From positions 1-43,208 of the forward strand of contig CABXDM010000006.1 in assembly GCA_902510965.1 (NCBI GenBank): 43,208 bases of DNA, written 5' to 3'. A program made the translations under genes and the position numbers. Shown here one piece after another: positions 7,659-16,895 of the stretch (positions are counted from its first letter, which is position 1; each line of letters begins with the position of its first letter). The DNA is from an uncultured Candidatus Actinomarina sp. (GTDB taxonomy: Bacteria; Actinomycetota; Acidimicrobiia; Actinomarinales; Actinomarinaceae). The notes under the pieces were generated by a model, which was not told where the DNA came from, did not search any database, and saw only the letters and a list, made by a program, of their open reading frames with translations.

Positions 7659-9495
7659 TTTCAGAACTTACACTTTCAAGATTCTTAAAAGATGTATAAA
7701 GCGTATTTCTTAAATACGGAATTTTTCCTGCATCATTAATCAGACTGATAAATTCCATGTCAGTAGTTTCTTGACCGTGATTTGCTCCTGATGCCCTACT
7801 GATGTTTTCATTGATTAAGGTTCCTCCAAGATCATTAACCCCTGACTCAAGAAGAACTTTTGCACCATCATGACCAAGTTTTACCCAGCTTGCTTGTATG
7901 TTATCTATTGTGTTGTAAAAGTATATTCTCGCTAATGAATGCATCAGCACTATTTCATCCCAGGCTGGACCTGGCATACTTTTACCTTGTAAAAATATTG
8001 GTGAACCCATGTGAACAAAAGGAAGGGGGACAATTTCTGTGAATCCATTCGTTTTTATTTGAATATTTTTAATTAATTGAAAGTGATTTACCCAAGAATC
8101 TAGATCATCTATGTGGCCGAACATAATTGTTGCTGTAGATTTAATACCTAATGAGTGAGCAACTTCCATGACATAACCCCATTGAGAGGAAGTAATTTTA
8201 TCATCGCACAAGTACTTTCTTATTCTGTCATCCAGTATTTCAGCAGCGGTGCCGGGTAGAGTTCCTAACCCTGCTTCTTTAAGATCTTGCAAATAGTCCT
8301 CTATTGATTTATTTACAGTATTTGCACCTTGCCATATTTCAAGTGGTGTAAAGCCATGTATGTGCATATCAGGTAATTCACTCTTTATTTTTTTAACTAA
8401 ATCAATATAGAAATCACCTGTATAACTTGGATGAATCCCCCCTTGCAAGCAAACTTCTGAAGCACCATTTTTATGTGCTTCTATTGTTCTATTAAGGACT
8501 TCATCAGGTGTTAATGTATATGGTTTTTCTTTGAGGTCTAAACTTTGGGGACCTTTTGAAAAGCCGCAGAAACCACACTTGTAATAACACTGATTTGTGT
8601 AATTAATGTTTCGATTTTTAACGAATGTAACTTTGTTACCGTGAACATTCTTTGTTAATTCATTCGCAAGTTCAGCAATTTGATTGATGTATTTTCCAGA
8701 TGTTTTAAATAAATCAAGGAGATCTTTTTCATTAAGATGTTCTGTTTGTTGAAAATTTTTTAAAATATTATCGAAATTTGAAGCTTTATAATCAGATAAT
8801 GTTTCTGAAGTGAAATTGAAAAGATTAGGTATAGACTCTCCACTGCCTGGATACCATGAAGTAGTCTCTCTTTTGTAGCCACGAACATTTCTTGTTTGAA
8901 GGAAGTTTGTAAATTCAGTTTTCTCTAATAAGTTCCTAGCTTCATTAACTTCTAACAGGGGTGAAAGTATTGTCCTCTCGTACAAAGGAATTGATAATTT
9001 ACTTTGTAGTTCTAGAATTTGATCTTTACTCCAATCACGAAGAAATAAGTCATCGACTCCCCTTTTTACAGCCTCTATTGCATCATCTATAGAATTAACA
9101 TACTTAGAGATAATAAAATTTGTCGTTCCATTAAGAAACATGAAAAATTCGATATCTTCCAGACTCTCTATGAGTACTATCGCTGGTTTGTATCTTGAAA
9201 TTATTTCTAAAGCATTTTCTTTAATTCCCCTGTATCGATAAATCAATCTTTTTGAATTTTGGTTTATCTTTGTGTTAATCAGTTTATCATCAATGAACCA
9301 TGCTGAAGAGTTAGAAGCAATATCTGAAGAAATAGTTTGAAAGCCATTTATTAATAGATTTTTATAATCTATATCTAGTTCTGGTTTTAAAGTAAAAGCA
9401 GAAGTACCTTCTTTAGCTCTTGAGTTCAAATATATCTCATTATCACTATCGCAAGGACGGATTCTTAAATAGGATATATTTTTATTTTCTATCAT
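7642..9495 (-). CDS. cofH: F0 synthase subunit 2 (CofH-type radical SAM) with ~245-aa N-terminal extension
   Basis: C-terminal ~370 aa: FVKNRNINYTNQCYYKCGFCGFSKG, SEVCLQGGIHPSYTGDFY, HIHGFTPLEIWQGAN, EIVPLPFVHMGSPIF; N-terminal ~245 aa not assigned. Confidence 0.92.
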   Translation of the reverse strand: MIENKNISYLRIRPCDSDNEIYLNSRAKEGTSAFTLKPELDIDYKNLLINGFQTISSDIASNSSAWFIDDKLINTKINQNSKRLIYRYRGIKENALEIISRYKPAIVLIESLEDIEFFMFLNGTTNFIISKYVNSIDDAIEAVKRGVDDLFLRDWSKDQILELQSKLSIPLYERTILSPLLEVNEARNLLEKTEFTNFLQTRNVRGYKRETTSWYPGSGESIPNLFNFTSETLSDYKASNFDNILKNFQQTEHLNEKDLLDLFKTSGKYINQIAELANELTKNVHGNKVTFVKNRNINYTNQCYYKCGFCGFSKGPQSLDLKEKPYTLTPDEVLNRTIEAHKNGASEVCLQGGIHPSYTGDFYIDLVKKIKSELPDMHIHGFTPLEIWQGANTVNKSIEDYLQDLKEAGLGTLPGTAAEILDDRIRKYLCDDKITSSQWGYVMEVAHSLGIKSTATIMFGHIDDLDSWVNHFQLIKNIQIKTNGFTEIVPLPFVHMGSPIFLQGKSMPGPAWDEIVLMHSLARIYFYNTIDNIQASWVKLGHDGAKVLLESGVNDLGGTLINENISRASGANHGQETTDMEFISLINDAGKIPYLRNTLYTSFKNLESVSSENVIKI

Positions 9496-10598
9496 TGTTT
9501 CGGATAACCATTGTTATCAATAACATTACTGACTTTTTCAAAAACTGGTGGGCTTAACCATTCATTATTTATGAAACTTGGATAAACAGGAAGCCTTTTT
9601 TTTAGAGATTGTCCACTTGAACTTGTTATTTTTTCTAAATTATTTAGATCTGGCCACAAATGATCAGGATTAACCCAATCAATAGTTTTAGGTGATATAC
9701 CTCCTAAGTCATTAATGCCACTAGTTAAATACATTTCAACGTCGGGTAAAAGATTAGGTGGGACTTGTAATGAAATCTGAGGAGGTAATAATAATCTTGT
9801 AGTTGCGATAATCCTTAAGAAGAGATCATTTATTATCTCGGCATTATTTCTCATAAGCGTATTTTTTTTAGCTCTAAAGTTTTGTAAAATAATTTCCTGT
9901 ATTGCAGTATTTTTTTTACATAATTGAATAAGTTTTACAATATCATTTATTAATTCATCTTTACTCTCAGTTATACCAATTAGAAGACCTGTTGTCATTG
10001 GGTATTTAACTTTTTCAGCATTATTTAAAGTTTCAATTCGATAGATTATATTTTTTGTCTTAGCACCATAGTGTGCCCGACCTTTTTCCAGTAATTTAGG
10101 GGAAAAACTTTCTAGCATAAGACCTCCAGATGGAGAATATTGTTTGTAGTTAATAATTTCATCTTCAGTCATTAATCCTGGATTTGCATGGGGAAATATT
10201 TTATATTTCTGATGAATTTTTTTCATATTGTCAGTTAGATACTCATGAGTTGAAGAAAAACCAAAACTTTTTAACTGTTCAAGTGCAAAATCCCATTTTA
10301 CCTCTGGTTTATCTCCAAGAGTAAACAATGCTTCGTAACACCCTGCAGATTCACCAACAGATGCAATTGCATCTACTTCTTCATAGTTAAGAAAAGTACC
10401 TCCATCTTTTGGGGTTTTAACAAATGTACAATAGGCACATGAATCTTGACATAAAGTAGTCAGCGGTATAAAAACCTTAGGACTGTATGTAATATTTTTT
10501 CCAAAACTTGATAATTTAACATCAAAAGCCTCGGATGACAGTTCAGAGGTTGGCTTCTCTCCAAAGAGAAGGGTATCTATTTGTTCGTATAACATCAT
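9492..10598 (-). CDS. cofG: F0 synthase subunit 1 (7,8-didemethyl-8-hydroxy-5-deazariboflavin synthase, CofG)
   Basis: KVFIPLTTLCQDSCAYCTF radical-SAM motif, GCYEALFTLGDKPE, NPGLMTEDEI, GGLMLESFSPKLLEKG, SGINDLGGISP. Confidence 0.95.
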   Translation of the reverse strand: MMLYEQIDTLLFGEKPTSELSSEAFDVKLSSFGKNITYSPKVFIPLTTLCQDSCAYCTFVKTPKDGGTFLNYEEVDAIASVGESAGCYEALFTLGDKPEVKWDFALEQLKSFGFSSTHEYLTDNMKKIHQKYKIFPHANPGLMTEDEIINYKQYSPSGGLMLESFSPKLLEKGRAHYGAKTKNIIYRIETLNNAEKVKYPMTTGLLIGITESKDELINDIVKLIQLCKKNTAIQEIILQNFRAKKNTLMRNNAEIINDLFLRIIATTRLLLPPQISLQVPPNLLPDVEMYLTSGINDLGGISPKTIDWVNPDHLWPDLNNLEKITSSSGQSLKKRLPVYPSFINNEWLSPPVFEKVSNVIDNNGYPKQ

Positions 10599-10692
10599 AA
10601 TAAATACTCTAGAGTTAACAAATATTTAATAAAATGGTCATAATTTATCCAATCAATCCTTTATGATTAAGACTTAACTGTACGAGGTATTT

Positions 10693-11706
10693 ATGAACAT
10701 TTCAATTTTGGGATTTGGAAGAATAGGAAGAGACCTATTAAGACAAACTCTCGATAATGATTTAATAAATATTATCTCTATTTCTGATATAGCCGATAAA
10801 GAAAACCTTCTTTATTTACTTAAGTACGACACAATATATGGAAAACTCGATGCGGAGATAGAAACAACAGATACTGGTTTTAAAATAAATGGTAAAAATA
10901 TAGTTTTTAATGACTGGAAAGATGCTTCAGAAGCATCCTGGCAGGATCTTGAGACTGACATATTAATAGTATCCACTGGAAGAAAGCAAGATCTAGAGGA
11001 GGTAAATGAACATATTGCAAAAGGTTGTAAAAGAGTATTAATTGCATCAACACCTAAATCCGGGAATGATATACAAATTTATGTTCCTGGTGCTAATGAT
11101 GCCAAAGTTGATTTTAATAATGACATCATATCTCTTGGATCAAATACAGCTAATGCTGTAGCTCCCCTGCTTAAAATTATTAATGAAAAATATGGTGTGG
11201 AGAGAGCATTTCTCACTACTGTTCATGGTTATTCAAATTCAAATAGATTGGCTGACGTTGCCGGTGAAGGTTTCAGATTAAATAGAGCCGCCGGGGAGAA
11301 TATCATTCCCGCTATCACTAAATCTTCAGAAGTTATTGAAACTGTTTTACCTTTTATGAAAGATAAAGTTGCATCGTCCTCTATGACGGTACCTGTACCA
11401 GATGGAAGTACTGTCGACCTTACAATTGATATTAAAACAGAAGCTACATCTGAAGATATCAATCAGACGATTAAAGAGGCTATTAAGCACCTTCCATACA
11501 ATAAAGTTCTTGATATAACTTTTGATCCAATTGTTTCCTCAGATGTTGTTGGTAATTCACATTCTGGAATTATTGATGGCTTAGCAACTATGGATATAAA
11601 TAATAATAAAATTAAAATCCTTATCTGGTTTGATAATGGATGGGGATATAGTGCAAGAATTATTGACACAATAACCAAACTTTCAGAAAGTAGGGTCAAT
11701 GAGTAA
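10693..11706 (+). CDS. GAPDH-like paralog, probably not a canonical GAPDH (catalytic Cys replaced by Asn)
   Basis: ILGFGRIGRDLLR NAD-binding motif and GAPDH fold throughout; SLGSNTANAVAP in place of SNASCTTNCLAP. Confidence 0.93.
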   Translation: MNISILGFGRIGRDLLRQTLDNDLINIISISDIADKENLLYLLKYDTIYGKLDAEIETTDTGFKINGKNIVFNDWKDASEASWQDLETDILIVSTGRKQDLEEVNEHIAKGCKRVLIASTPKSGNDIQIYVPGANDAKVDFNNDIISLGSNTANAVAPLLKIINEKYGVERAFLTTVHGYSNSNRLADVAGEGFRLNRAAGENIIPAITKSSEVIETVLPFMKDKVASSSMTVPVPDGSTVDLTIDIKTEATSEDINQTIKEAIKHLPYNKVLDITFDPIVSSDVVGNSHSGIIDGLATMDINNNKIKILIWFDNGWGYSARIIDTITKLSESRVNE

Positions 11707-12703
11707 CATTGCAATTAACGGTTTTGGCAGAATTGGTAGATCGATTCTTAGAATAATTATTGAAAGTGACTCAGATTTAAATGTTGTTGCAATAAATGAC
11801 CTAGGAAATTATGAAAATCTATCCTATTTATTAAAACATGACTCAGTAATGGGAGTATTGAATCACGATGTAACTCTTAATGAGGATATATTAAAAATTG
11901 ATGACAGAGTAATAAAATTAGTCTCCGTTGCAGATCCTGCAGAATTACCCTGGGAAGAACTAGATATAGATATTGTTATAGAATCAACGGGTATCTTTGC
12001 AGACAGAAAATCTCTTGAAAAACATATTGAGGCAGGAGCCAAAAAGGTGGTTTTAACTGTTCCACCTAAAGATGAAATAGATGCAACAGTTGTATTAGGT
12101 GTAAACGATGGAGATCTTAATGAGAACTCAAAATTAATATCTAATGCATCATGTACCACAAACTGCTTAGCACCTATTGCCAAAGTCTTAAATGATAATT
12201 TTGGGATCAAGTCAGGGTTAATGACTACTATTCATGCCTACACCAATGACCAAGCGCTCGCTGAAACTACTCATAAAGATTTCAGAAGAGGAAGAAGTGC
12301 TACACAAAATATAATTCCTACCTCTACTGGAGCTGCAAAAGCTGTTGGCATGGTGTTGCCAGAGTTAAATGGAAAACTTGATGGTATGGCAATGAGGGTA
12401 CCTGTTCCAGATGGCAGCGTTGTTGATTTGGTAGTAGAGCTTAATAAAGAAGTAACCGTACAAGAGGTGAATGAAGCTGTTAAAAAAGCTGCGGATAATG
12501 AATTGAAAGGTATCCTTGAATACTCCTCTATCCCCTTAGTTTCTACTGATATTTTACAAAATCCTCATTCAAGTATTTACGATGCCTCATCCACACAGCT
12601 ATTAAACGGAAATCATATAAAAGTTGTTTGCTGGTACGACAATGAGTGGGGATACTCAAACCGTATTGTTGATTTAGTTAACAAACTGGTTAGCAATAGT
12701 TAA
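11699..12703 (+). CDS. gap: Glyceraldehyde-3-phosphate dehydrogenase
   Basis: NGFGRIGRSILRI, LISNASCTTNCLAPIAKVLND, HAYTNDQ, RRGRSATQNIIPTSTGAAKAVG, WYDNEWGYSNRIVDL. Confidence 0.98.
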   Translation: MSNIAINGFGRIGRSILRIIIESDSDLNVVAINDLGNYENLSYLLKHDSVMGVLNHDVTLNEDILKIDDRVIKLVSVADPAELPWEELDIDIVIESTGIFADRKSLEKHIEAGAKKVVLTVPPKDEIDATVVLGVNDGDLNENSKLISNASCTTNCLAPIAKVLNDNFGIKSGLMTTIHAYTNDQALAETTHKDFRRGRSATQNIIPTSTGAAKAVGMVLPELNGKLDGMAMRVPVPDGSVVDLVVELNKEVTVQEVNEAVKKAADNELKGILEYSSIPLVSTDILQNPHSSIYDASSTQLLNGNHIKVVCWYDNEWGYSNRIVDLVNKLVSNS

Positions 12704-12704
12704 T

Positions 12705-13118
12705 ATGAATTTTCCAGAGGCACCTAAAGCAGTTGGAAACTATATTACTCTTAAACGTGCTGGCAATTTAATCTACACTTCCGGTCACATCCCAATTAAT
12801 AATGAAACAAAATTTACTGGTAAAGTCCCTAGCGAAGTAAGCGTAGATGATGCTTACACTGCCGCCGAATTATGCGCACAGTTAACATTAGCTACTTTAC
12901 AATCTGAATATGACCTCAAAATATTGTCTCCAATTAATGTTGTGGGATTTATTAACTCAGAGCCATCTTTTACTGAGCATGCAAATGTTCTAAATGGTTT
13001 TACTGATAAGTTAGCTGAGTTCTTTTCGGAAAAAGCAACAAGATCAGCTGTTGGCGTTGCAAGCTTACCTTTAAATGTAAGTGTCGAAGTTCAGACAATA
13101 TTTATGATAAATGAGTAA
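12705..13118 (+). CDS. RidA/YjgF-family protein
   Basis: NLIYTSGHIPIN...FTGKVPSEVSVDDAYTAAELCAQLTLATL; family length and pattern. Confidence 0.85.
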   Translation: MNFPEAPKAVGNYITLKRAGNLIYTSGHIPINNETKFTGKVPSEVSVDDAYTAAELCAQLTLATLQSEYDLKILSPINVVGFINSEPSFTEHANVLNGFTDKLAEFFSEKATRSAVGVASLPLNVSVEVQTIFMINE

Positions 13119-13815
13119 ATTAATAGCTATTTCTTCAGGAATAGAAGATTCCACTCTATCACCTGGAACTATTCCATGTTCTGTATTAAACATCTCCTTT
13201 GTTAATTTATGCAATAAATTTGGGGCTGAAGTTGTAATTGTCCCCCCTCAGAACTTATCAATAGAATTTAGTAGTTCAAATTTTGATCGATTAATACTGA
13301 CAGGAGGAGGAGATATCAATCCTTCTATATATGGGGCAAAAGTTGACACCAAGACCACAAGAATTTCTGATGAAAGAGATAAAACTGAATTAAATTTATT
13401 AAAAATAGCAGAAACAAACTCTATTAAAACACTTGCAATATGTAGAGGTCACCAATTGCTTAATGTTTACAAAGGAGGAACTTTACATCAACACATAGCT
13501 GATAATTTTGACACAGAAATTGAACACTTACAAATAAACGAGGCAACTTCACAACACATACACAATATCAATATTTTAGAACAAACGCTTTTAAGTGAAG
13601 TTACTACTGATAACAATGTAGGTGTTAACAGTATCCACCACCAAGTCATTAATGACCTTGGTCAGGATCTAAAAGTAAATGCTATGTCGGAAGATAATTT
13701 AATAGAGGGAATTGAGTCTACATCAGAATGGGAAGCGATAGGAATACAATGGCATCCTGAAAATCTACTGGATGATGACATAACCAACGAACTAATGAAA
13801 TGGCTACTAAGCTAA
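13111..13815 (+). CDS. Class I glutamine amidotransferase-like, peptidase C26 (gamma-glutamyl-gamma-aminobutyrate hydrolase type)
   Basis: LILTGGGDINPSIYG, DERDKTELNLLK, TLAICRGHQLLNVYKGGTLHQHI, VNSIHHQ, GIQWHPE. Confidence 0.92.
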   Translation: MSKLIAISSGIEDSTLSPGTIPCSVLNISFVNLCNKFGAEVVIVPPQNLSIEFSSSNFDRLILTGGGDINPSIYGAKVDTKTTRISDERDKTELNLLKIAETNSIKTLAICRGHQLLNVYKGGTLHQHIADNFDTEIEHLQINEATSQHIHNINILEQTLLSEVTTDNNVGVNSIHHQVINDLGQDLKVNAMSEDNLIEGIESTSEWEAIGIQWHPENLLDDDITNELMKWLLS

Positions 13816-14310
13816 ATCAAAATTAATTAACTGTAATTCTTCATTCTCATAACTAAAGAAGTTTGTATTGTACGGAACCACTATTTCCTCTATGTCTTTA
13901 AGAGTAAGGTAGATCAATTTATCAGCATAAAAGAAGTCTTTAACAAAGTATTGGTCATTTAATTTTGATTCAACAAAAAAGCCAGGCCATGGAAGATTTT
14001 CTGAGACATATGAAGTGACTTGGTCAGAATTTATATATATATTTTTATTTCTAAAAACCTCAATATCAGAAATTGAATTAAGGCCTTTAAACTTAATTAA
14101 ATAACGATCTTTAAGATGTTTTTTAAAATCCTCAATTTCATATTCATTGCCATTGATGAAAACTTGTAAGCCAGTTAAATCAAACTGTCTGAAATAGATA
14201 TCATGGTTTAAATATACATAACCATGAAGTGCATGTGGTTTTCCGAGAATTCCTAGGGTAAAAAGATTATTAGTCAATAAATTCAACAGATGAATCGAGA
14301 CCTTCTTCAT
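13807..14310 (-). CDS. rimM: Ribosome maturation factor RimM (start likely TTG near 14277)
   Basis: LFTLGILGKPHALHGYVYL, KFKGLNSISDIEVFRNKNIYI, PYNTNFF; located after rpsP-KH. Confidence 0.88.
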   Translation of the reverse strand: MKKVSIHLLNLLTNNLFTLGILGKPHALHGYVYLNHDIYFRQFDLTGLQVFINGNEYEIEDFKKHLKDRYLIKFKGLNSISDIEVFRNKNIYINSDQVTSYVSENLPWPGFFVESKLNDQYFVKDFFYADKLIYLTLKDIEEIVVPYNTNFFSYENEELQLINFDLA

Positions 14311-14524
14311 CGGCTGCTGCTTGTGCGACTGTCCTAATAGCTCTCGCTACACGGCCTCTTTTACCTATGACTCTACCCATATCGTTTGATGAAGTTCTAA
14401 CTTCAATAGCTACCTTATCATCAGTTGATGAGGCAACCTCTACCTTAACTTCGTCTTCATTCTCTACAATTTGAGTAACAATATACTCGACTACGTTTTT
14501 TACTATATTTCCTGATTCAGACAT
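14270..14524 (-). CDS. khpA: KH-domain RNA-binding protein
   Basis: MGRVIGKRGRVARAIRTVAQAAA KH GxxG motif; after rpsP. Confidence 0.94.
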   Translation of the reverse strand: MSESGNIVKNVVEYIVTQIVENEDEVKVEVASSTDDKVAIEVRTSSNDMGRVIGKRGRVARAIRTVAQAAADEEGLDSSVEFID

Positions 14525-14925
14525 TATTCTTCTTCACTTCCCTCTGAGGTATCTGATACTTCTTCTACTTCTGCTTCCGCTGCTGCTTCGTTCTTTTTAA
14601 TATTTGCTTTTGAACTACTTTTAACCTTTGGTTCTGGTGCTTTTGGAATGGAGACTACCTCACCTTTTGTAGATCGCCATTGCGCCCATGCTCCAGATAT
14701 CTCTAGTAATTTTTGTACCCTATCGGACGGTTGTGCACCTTTATCTAACCAAGAAACTGCTTTTTCAACATCAATATCTACTGTTGAAGGATTGTCATGT
14801 GGATTGTAAAAACCAAGATCTTCTATAAACTTACCATCTCGTGGTGATCGTGCGTCAGCAACAACAACTCTATAAGTGCGAGTTTTTTTCTTACCTCTTT
14901 GCGCAAGTCTAATTTTTACTGCCAT
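14524..14925 (-). CDS. rpsP: 30S ribosomal protein S16
   Basis: [43 protein letters not shown]. Confidence 0.98.
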   Translation of the reverse strand: MAVKIRLAQRGKKKTRTYRVVVADARSPRDGKFIEDLGFYNPHDNPSTVDIDVEKAVSWLDKGAQPSDRVQKLLEISGAWAQWRSTKGEVVSIPKAPEPKVKSSSKANIKKNEAAAEAEVEEVSDTSEGSEEE

Positions 14926-15051
14926 TGTTAATCCTTATTAATTACGAAATTCTATATTACTTTAACTGCATCTTAAACAGTCAGATTTAATAATATATCT
15001 TTAAAATAATAAAGGTAGAAATCATTTTAAAATTTAACTACCCTGTCTTTA

Positions 15052-15672
15052 ATGGAAATTATAGAATTATCACATCCACTATCAAAACATTACCTAACTG
15101 TCCTGAGAGACAAAAAAACAACTTTCGAAACATTCAGACTGGCAGCTTCAAAGTTGTCTTATTTGCTAATAATTGAAGCTACAAAACAACTACATCTTGA
15201 TGATGTAAAAATTGAAACACCTCTAATTGAAACTAATGGTAAAGAATTGGCATCTAACACTGTTGCTGTATCAGTTTTACGAGCAGGACTAGGATTAATT
15301 GATGGTCCAAAAGATTTAATACCCAACATGACTTTTGGATATATTGGTGTTCAGAGAAATGAAGAAACTGCAGAACCCGAAAATTACTATGAAAATCTTC
15401 CTGAAATTAACGACAAAGATGTATTCATTCTTGAACCAATGCTTGCAACGGGAGGTTCCTTATCTTTCGCTATAGACACAGTTAAGAAATATAGTCCTAG
15501 AAAAATATATGCGTTAACTGTTATCTCATCACCCGAAGGAATAAAATTTATTTCAAGTAAACATCCAGATATTACATTATTAACAGCATCAGTTGATGAA
15601 AAACTTAATGAAAACTATTACATTGTGCCTGGGCTTGGTGACATGGGAGATCGACTGTTTGGAACAGTTTAG
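15052..15672 (+). CDS. upp: Uracil phosphoribosyltransferase
   Basis: HPLSKHYLTVLRDKKT, VSVLRAGLGLIDG, FILEPMLATGGSLSFAI, VPGLGDMGDRLFGT. Confidence 0.97.
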   Translation: MEIIELSHPLSKHYLTVLRDKKTTFETFRLAASKLSYLLIIEATKQLHLDDVKIETPLIETNGKELASNTVAVSVLRAGLGLIDGPKDLIPNMTFGYIGVQRNEETAEPENYYENLPEINDKDVFILEPMLATGGSLSFAIDTVKKYSPRKIYALTVISSPEGIKFISSKHPDITLLTASVDEKLNENYYIVPGLGDMGDRLFGTV

Positions 15673-15677
15673 AAAAT

Positions 15678-16847
15678 ATGCCAAAAAAGTGTATTCTATT
15701 AGTTATTGATTCTCTTGGAGTTGGAGCTGCTCCAGATTCTAAGGAATATGGTGATGAAAATGCCAATACATTTGGGAATGTATCAAAAACTGTCGGTCCG
15801 CTGAACTTACCTGTATTCAATAAACTAGGTTTTGGAAAAATGACATCAATTGATGGATTACCATCAAAAGAATACACAGGTGTTGTTGGGAGACTTGCTG
15901 AAAAGTCATTAGGTAATGATTCAACAACTGGACACTGGGAGATTGCTGGTCTTGTTACAAACAAAGCCTTTGAAGTTTTCCCAAATGGTTTTCCGGAAAG
16001 TTTGATAACTGAAGTTGAGGCTAAGTCGGGACATTCCTTTATTGGAAACTGTCATGCGTCGGGTACTGAAATAATTAATGAACTTGGTAAAGAACACTTA
16101 GATACAGGAGCATTGATTCTTTATACATCTGGTGATTCAGTATTTCAAATAGCAGCCCATGAGGATGTATTAAGTATTAATGATTTATACAAAGTTTCAG
16201 AGATAGCTAGAGAAGTCTGTAATAAATTTAATATCGGAAGAGTTATTGCTAGACCATTTAAAGGCAGCGATAACAACTTTGTTAGAACTTATGATAGAAA
16301 AGACTTTGGTATAACCCCTCCAGGGGAAACTATATTAAGTCACCTTAGTAATAATGGATTTAAAAATTTTGGTGTCGGAAAAATTAGTGACCTATTTGGT
16401 GAGGAACATCTTCATCAAACAATTCATACCGAAGGTGATTTTGACGGACTAACAAGACTGGTAGATCTAATAAAGAAATCAGAGTACGACTTTTATTTCA
16501 TAAACCTTGTTGATCTAGATATGGTGTATGGTCACCGAGAAGATCCTAAAGGCTACTATGAAGGCTTAAAAGTGATTGACTCGGGATTAAGTAATATCCT
16601 TAAAGAATTAAAGGATGATGATTTGTTAATAATAACCGGTGACCACGGTACAGATCCTACAGATGGTAAAACTGATCATTCAAGAGAATTTGTGCCTCTT
16701 GTGGCATACCAAAATAATATCGAGAATAAGGATATCGGAGATAGGTCATCATTTGCAGATATTGCATCAACAATATGCAATTACTTTGATATCCCAGATA
16801 TCTTCGATGATGGAAATTCATTTTATGATTATATTGTTAATAAATAA
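15678..16847 (+). CDS. deoB: Phosphopentomutase
   Basis: LVIDSLGVGAAPDSKEYGDENANTFGNV, GNDSTTGHWEIAG, TGDHGTDPTDGKTDHSREFVPLVAY. Confidence 0.97.
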   Translation: MPKKCILLVIDSLGVGAAPDSKEYGDENANTFGNVSKTVGPLNLPVFNKLGFGKMTSIDGLPSKEYTGVVGRLAEKSLGNDSTTGHWEIAGLVTNKAFEVFPNGFPESLITEVEAKSGHSFIGNCHASGTEIINELGKEHLDTGALILYTSGDSVFQIAAHEDVLSINDLYKVSEIAREVCNKFNIGRVIARPFKGSDNNFVRTYDRKDFGITPPGETILSHLSNNGFKNFGVGKISDLFGEEHLHQTIHTEGDFDGLTRLVDLIKKSEYDFYFINLVDLDMVYGHREDPKGYYEGLKVIDSGLSNILKELKDDDLLIITGDHGTDPTDGKTDHSREFVPLVAYQNNIENKDIGDRSSFADIASTICNYFDIPDIFDDGNSFYDYIVNK

Positions 16848-16895
16848 AGTAAATATATTTATCTAATTAAAAAAGATTTATTAGAATATACAAAT

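Noticed and set aside
10693-11706. Cys-less GAPDH as a decaying pseudogene
   Set aside because: Full-length uninterrupted frame, conserved NAD-binding and structural motifs, and tight overlap with gap argue for function; kept as a CDS.
11463-11714. Minus-strand ORFs antisense to the Cys-less GAPDH paralog (11229-11714)
   Set aside because: Antisense shadow ORFs; the plus-strand paralog has coherent GAPDH homology throughout.
14270-14310. 40-nt overlap of rimM with the KH-domain gene as an unusual overlap
   Set aside because: Probably an artefact of the longest-ORF start; an in-frame TTG at ~14277 gives a normal short overlap.
15605-15964. 119-aa minus-strand ORF antisense to upp/deoB
   Set aside because: Spans the junction of two confident genes on the opposite strand; no domain-like motifs.
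16639-16866. Plus-strand ORF of 75 aa overlapping the deoB 3' end
   Set aside because: Out-of-frame shadow ORF inside well-supported deoB; low-complexity composition and no RBS.
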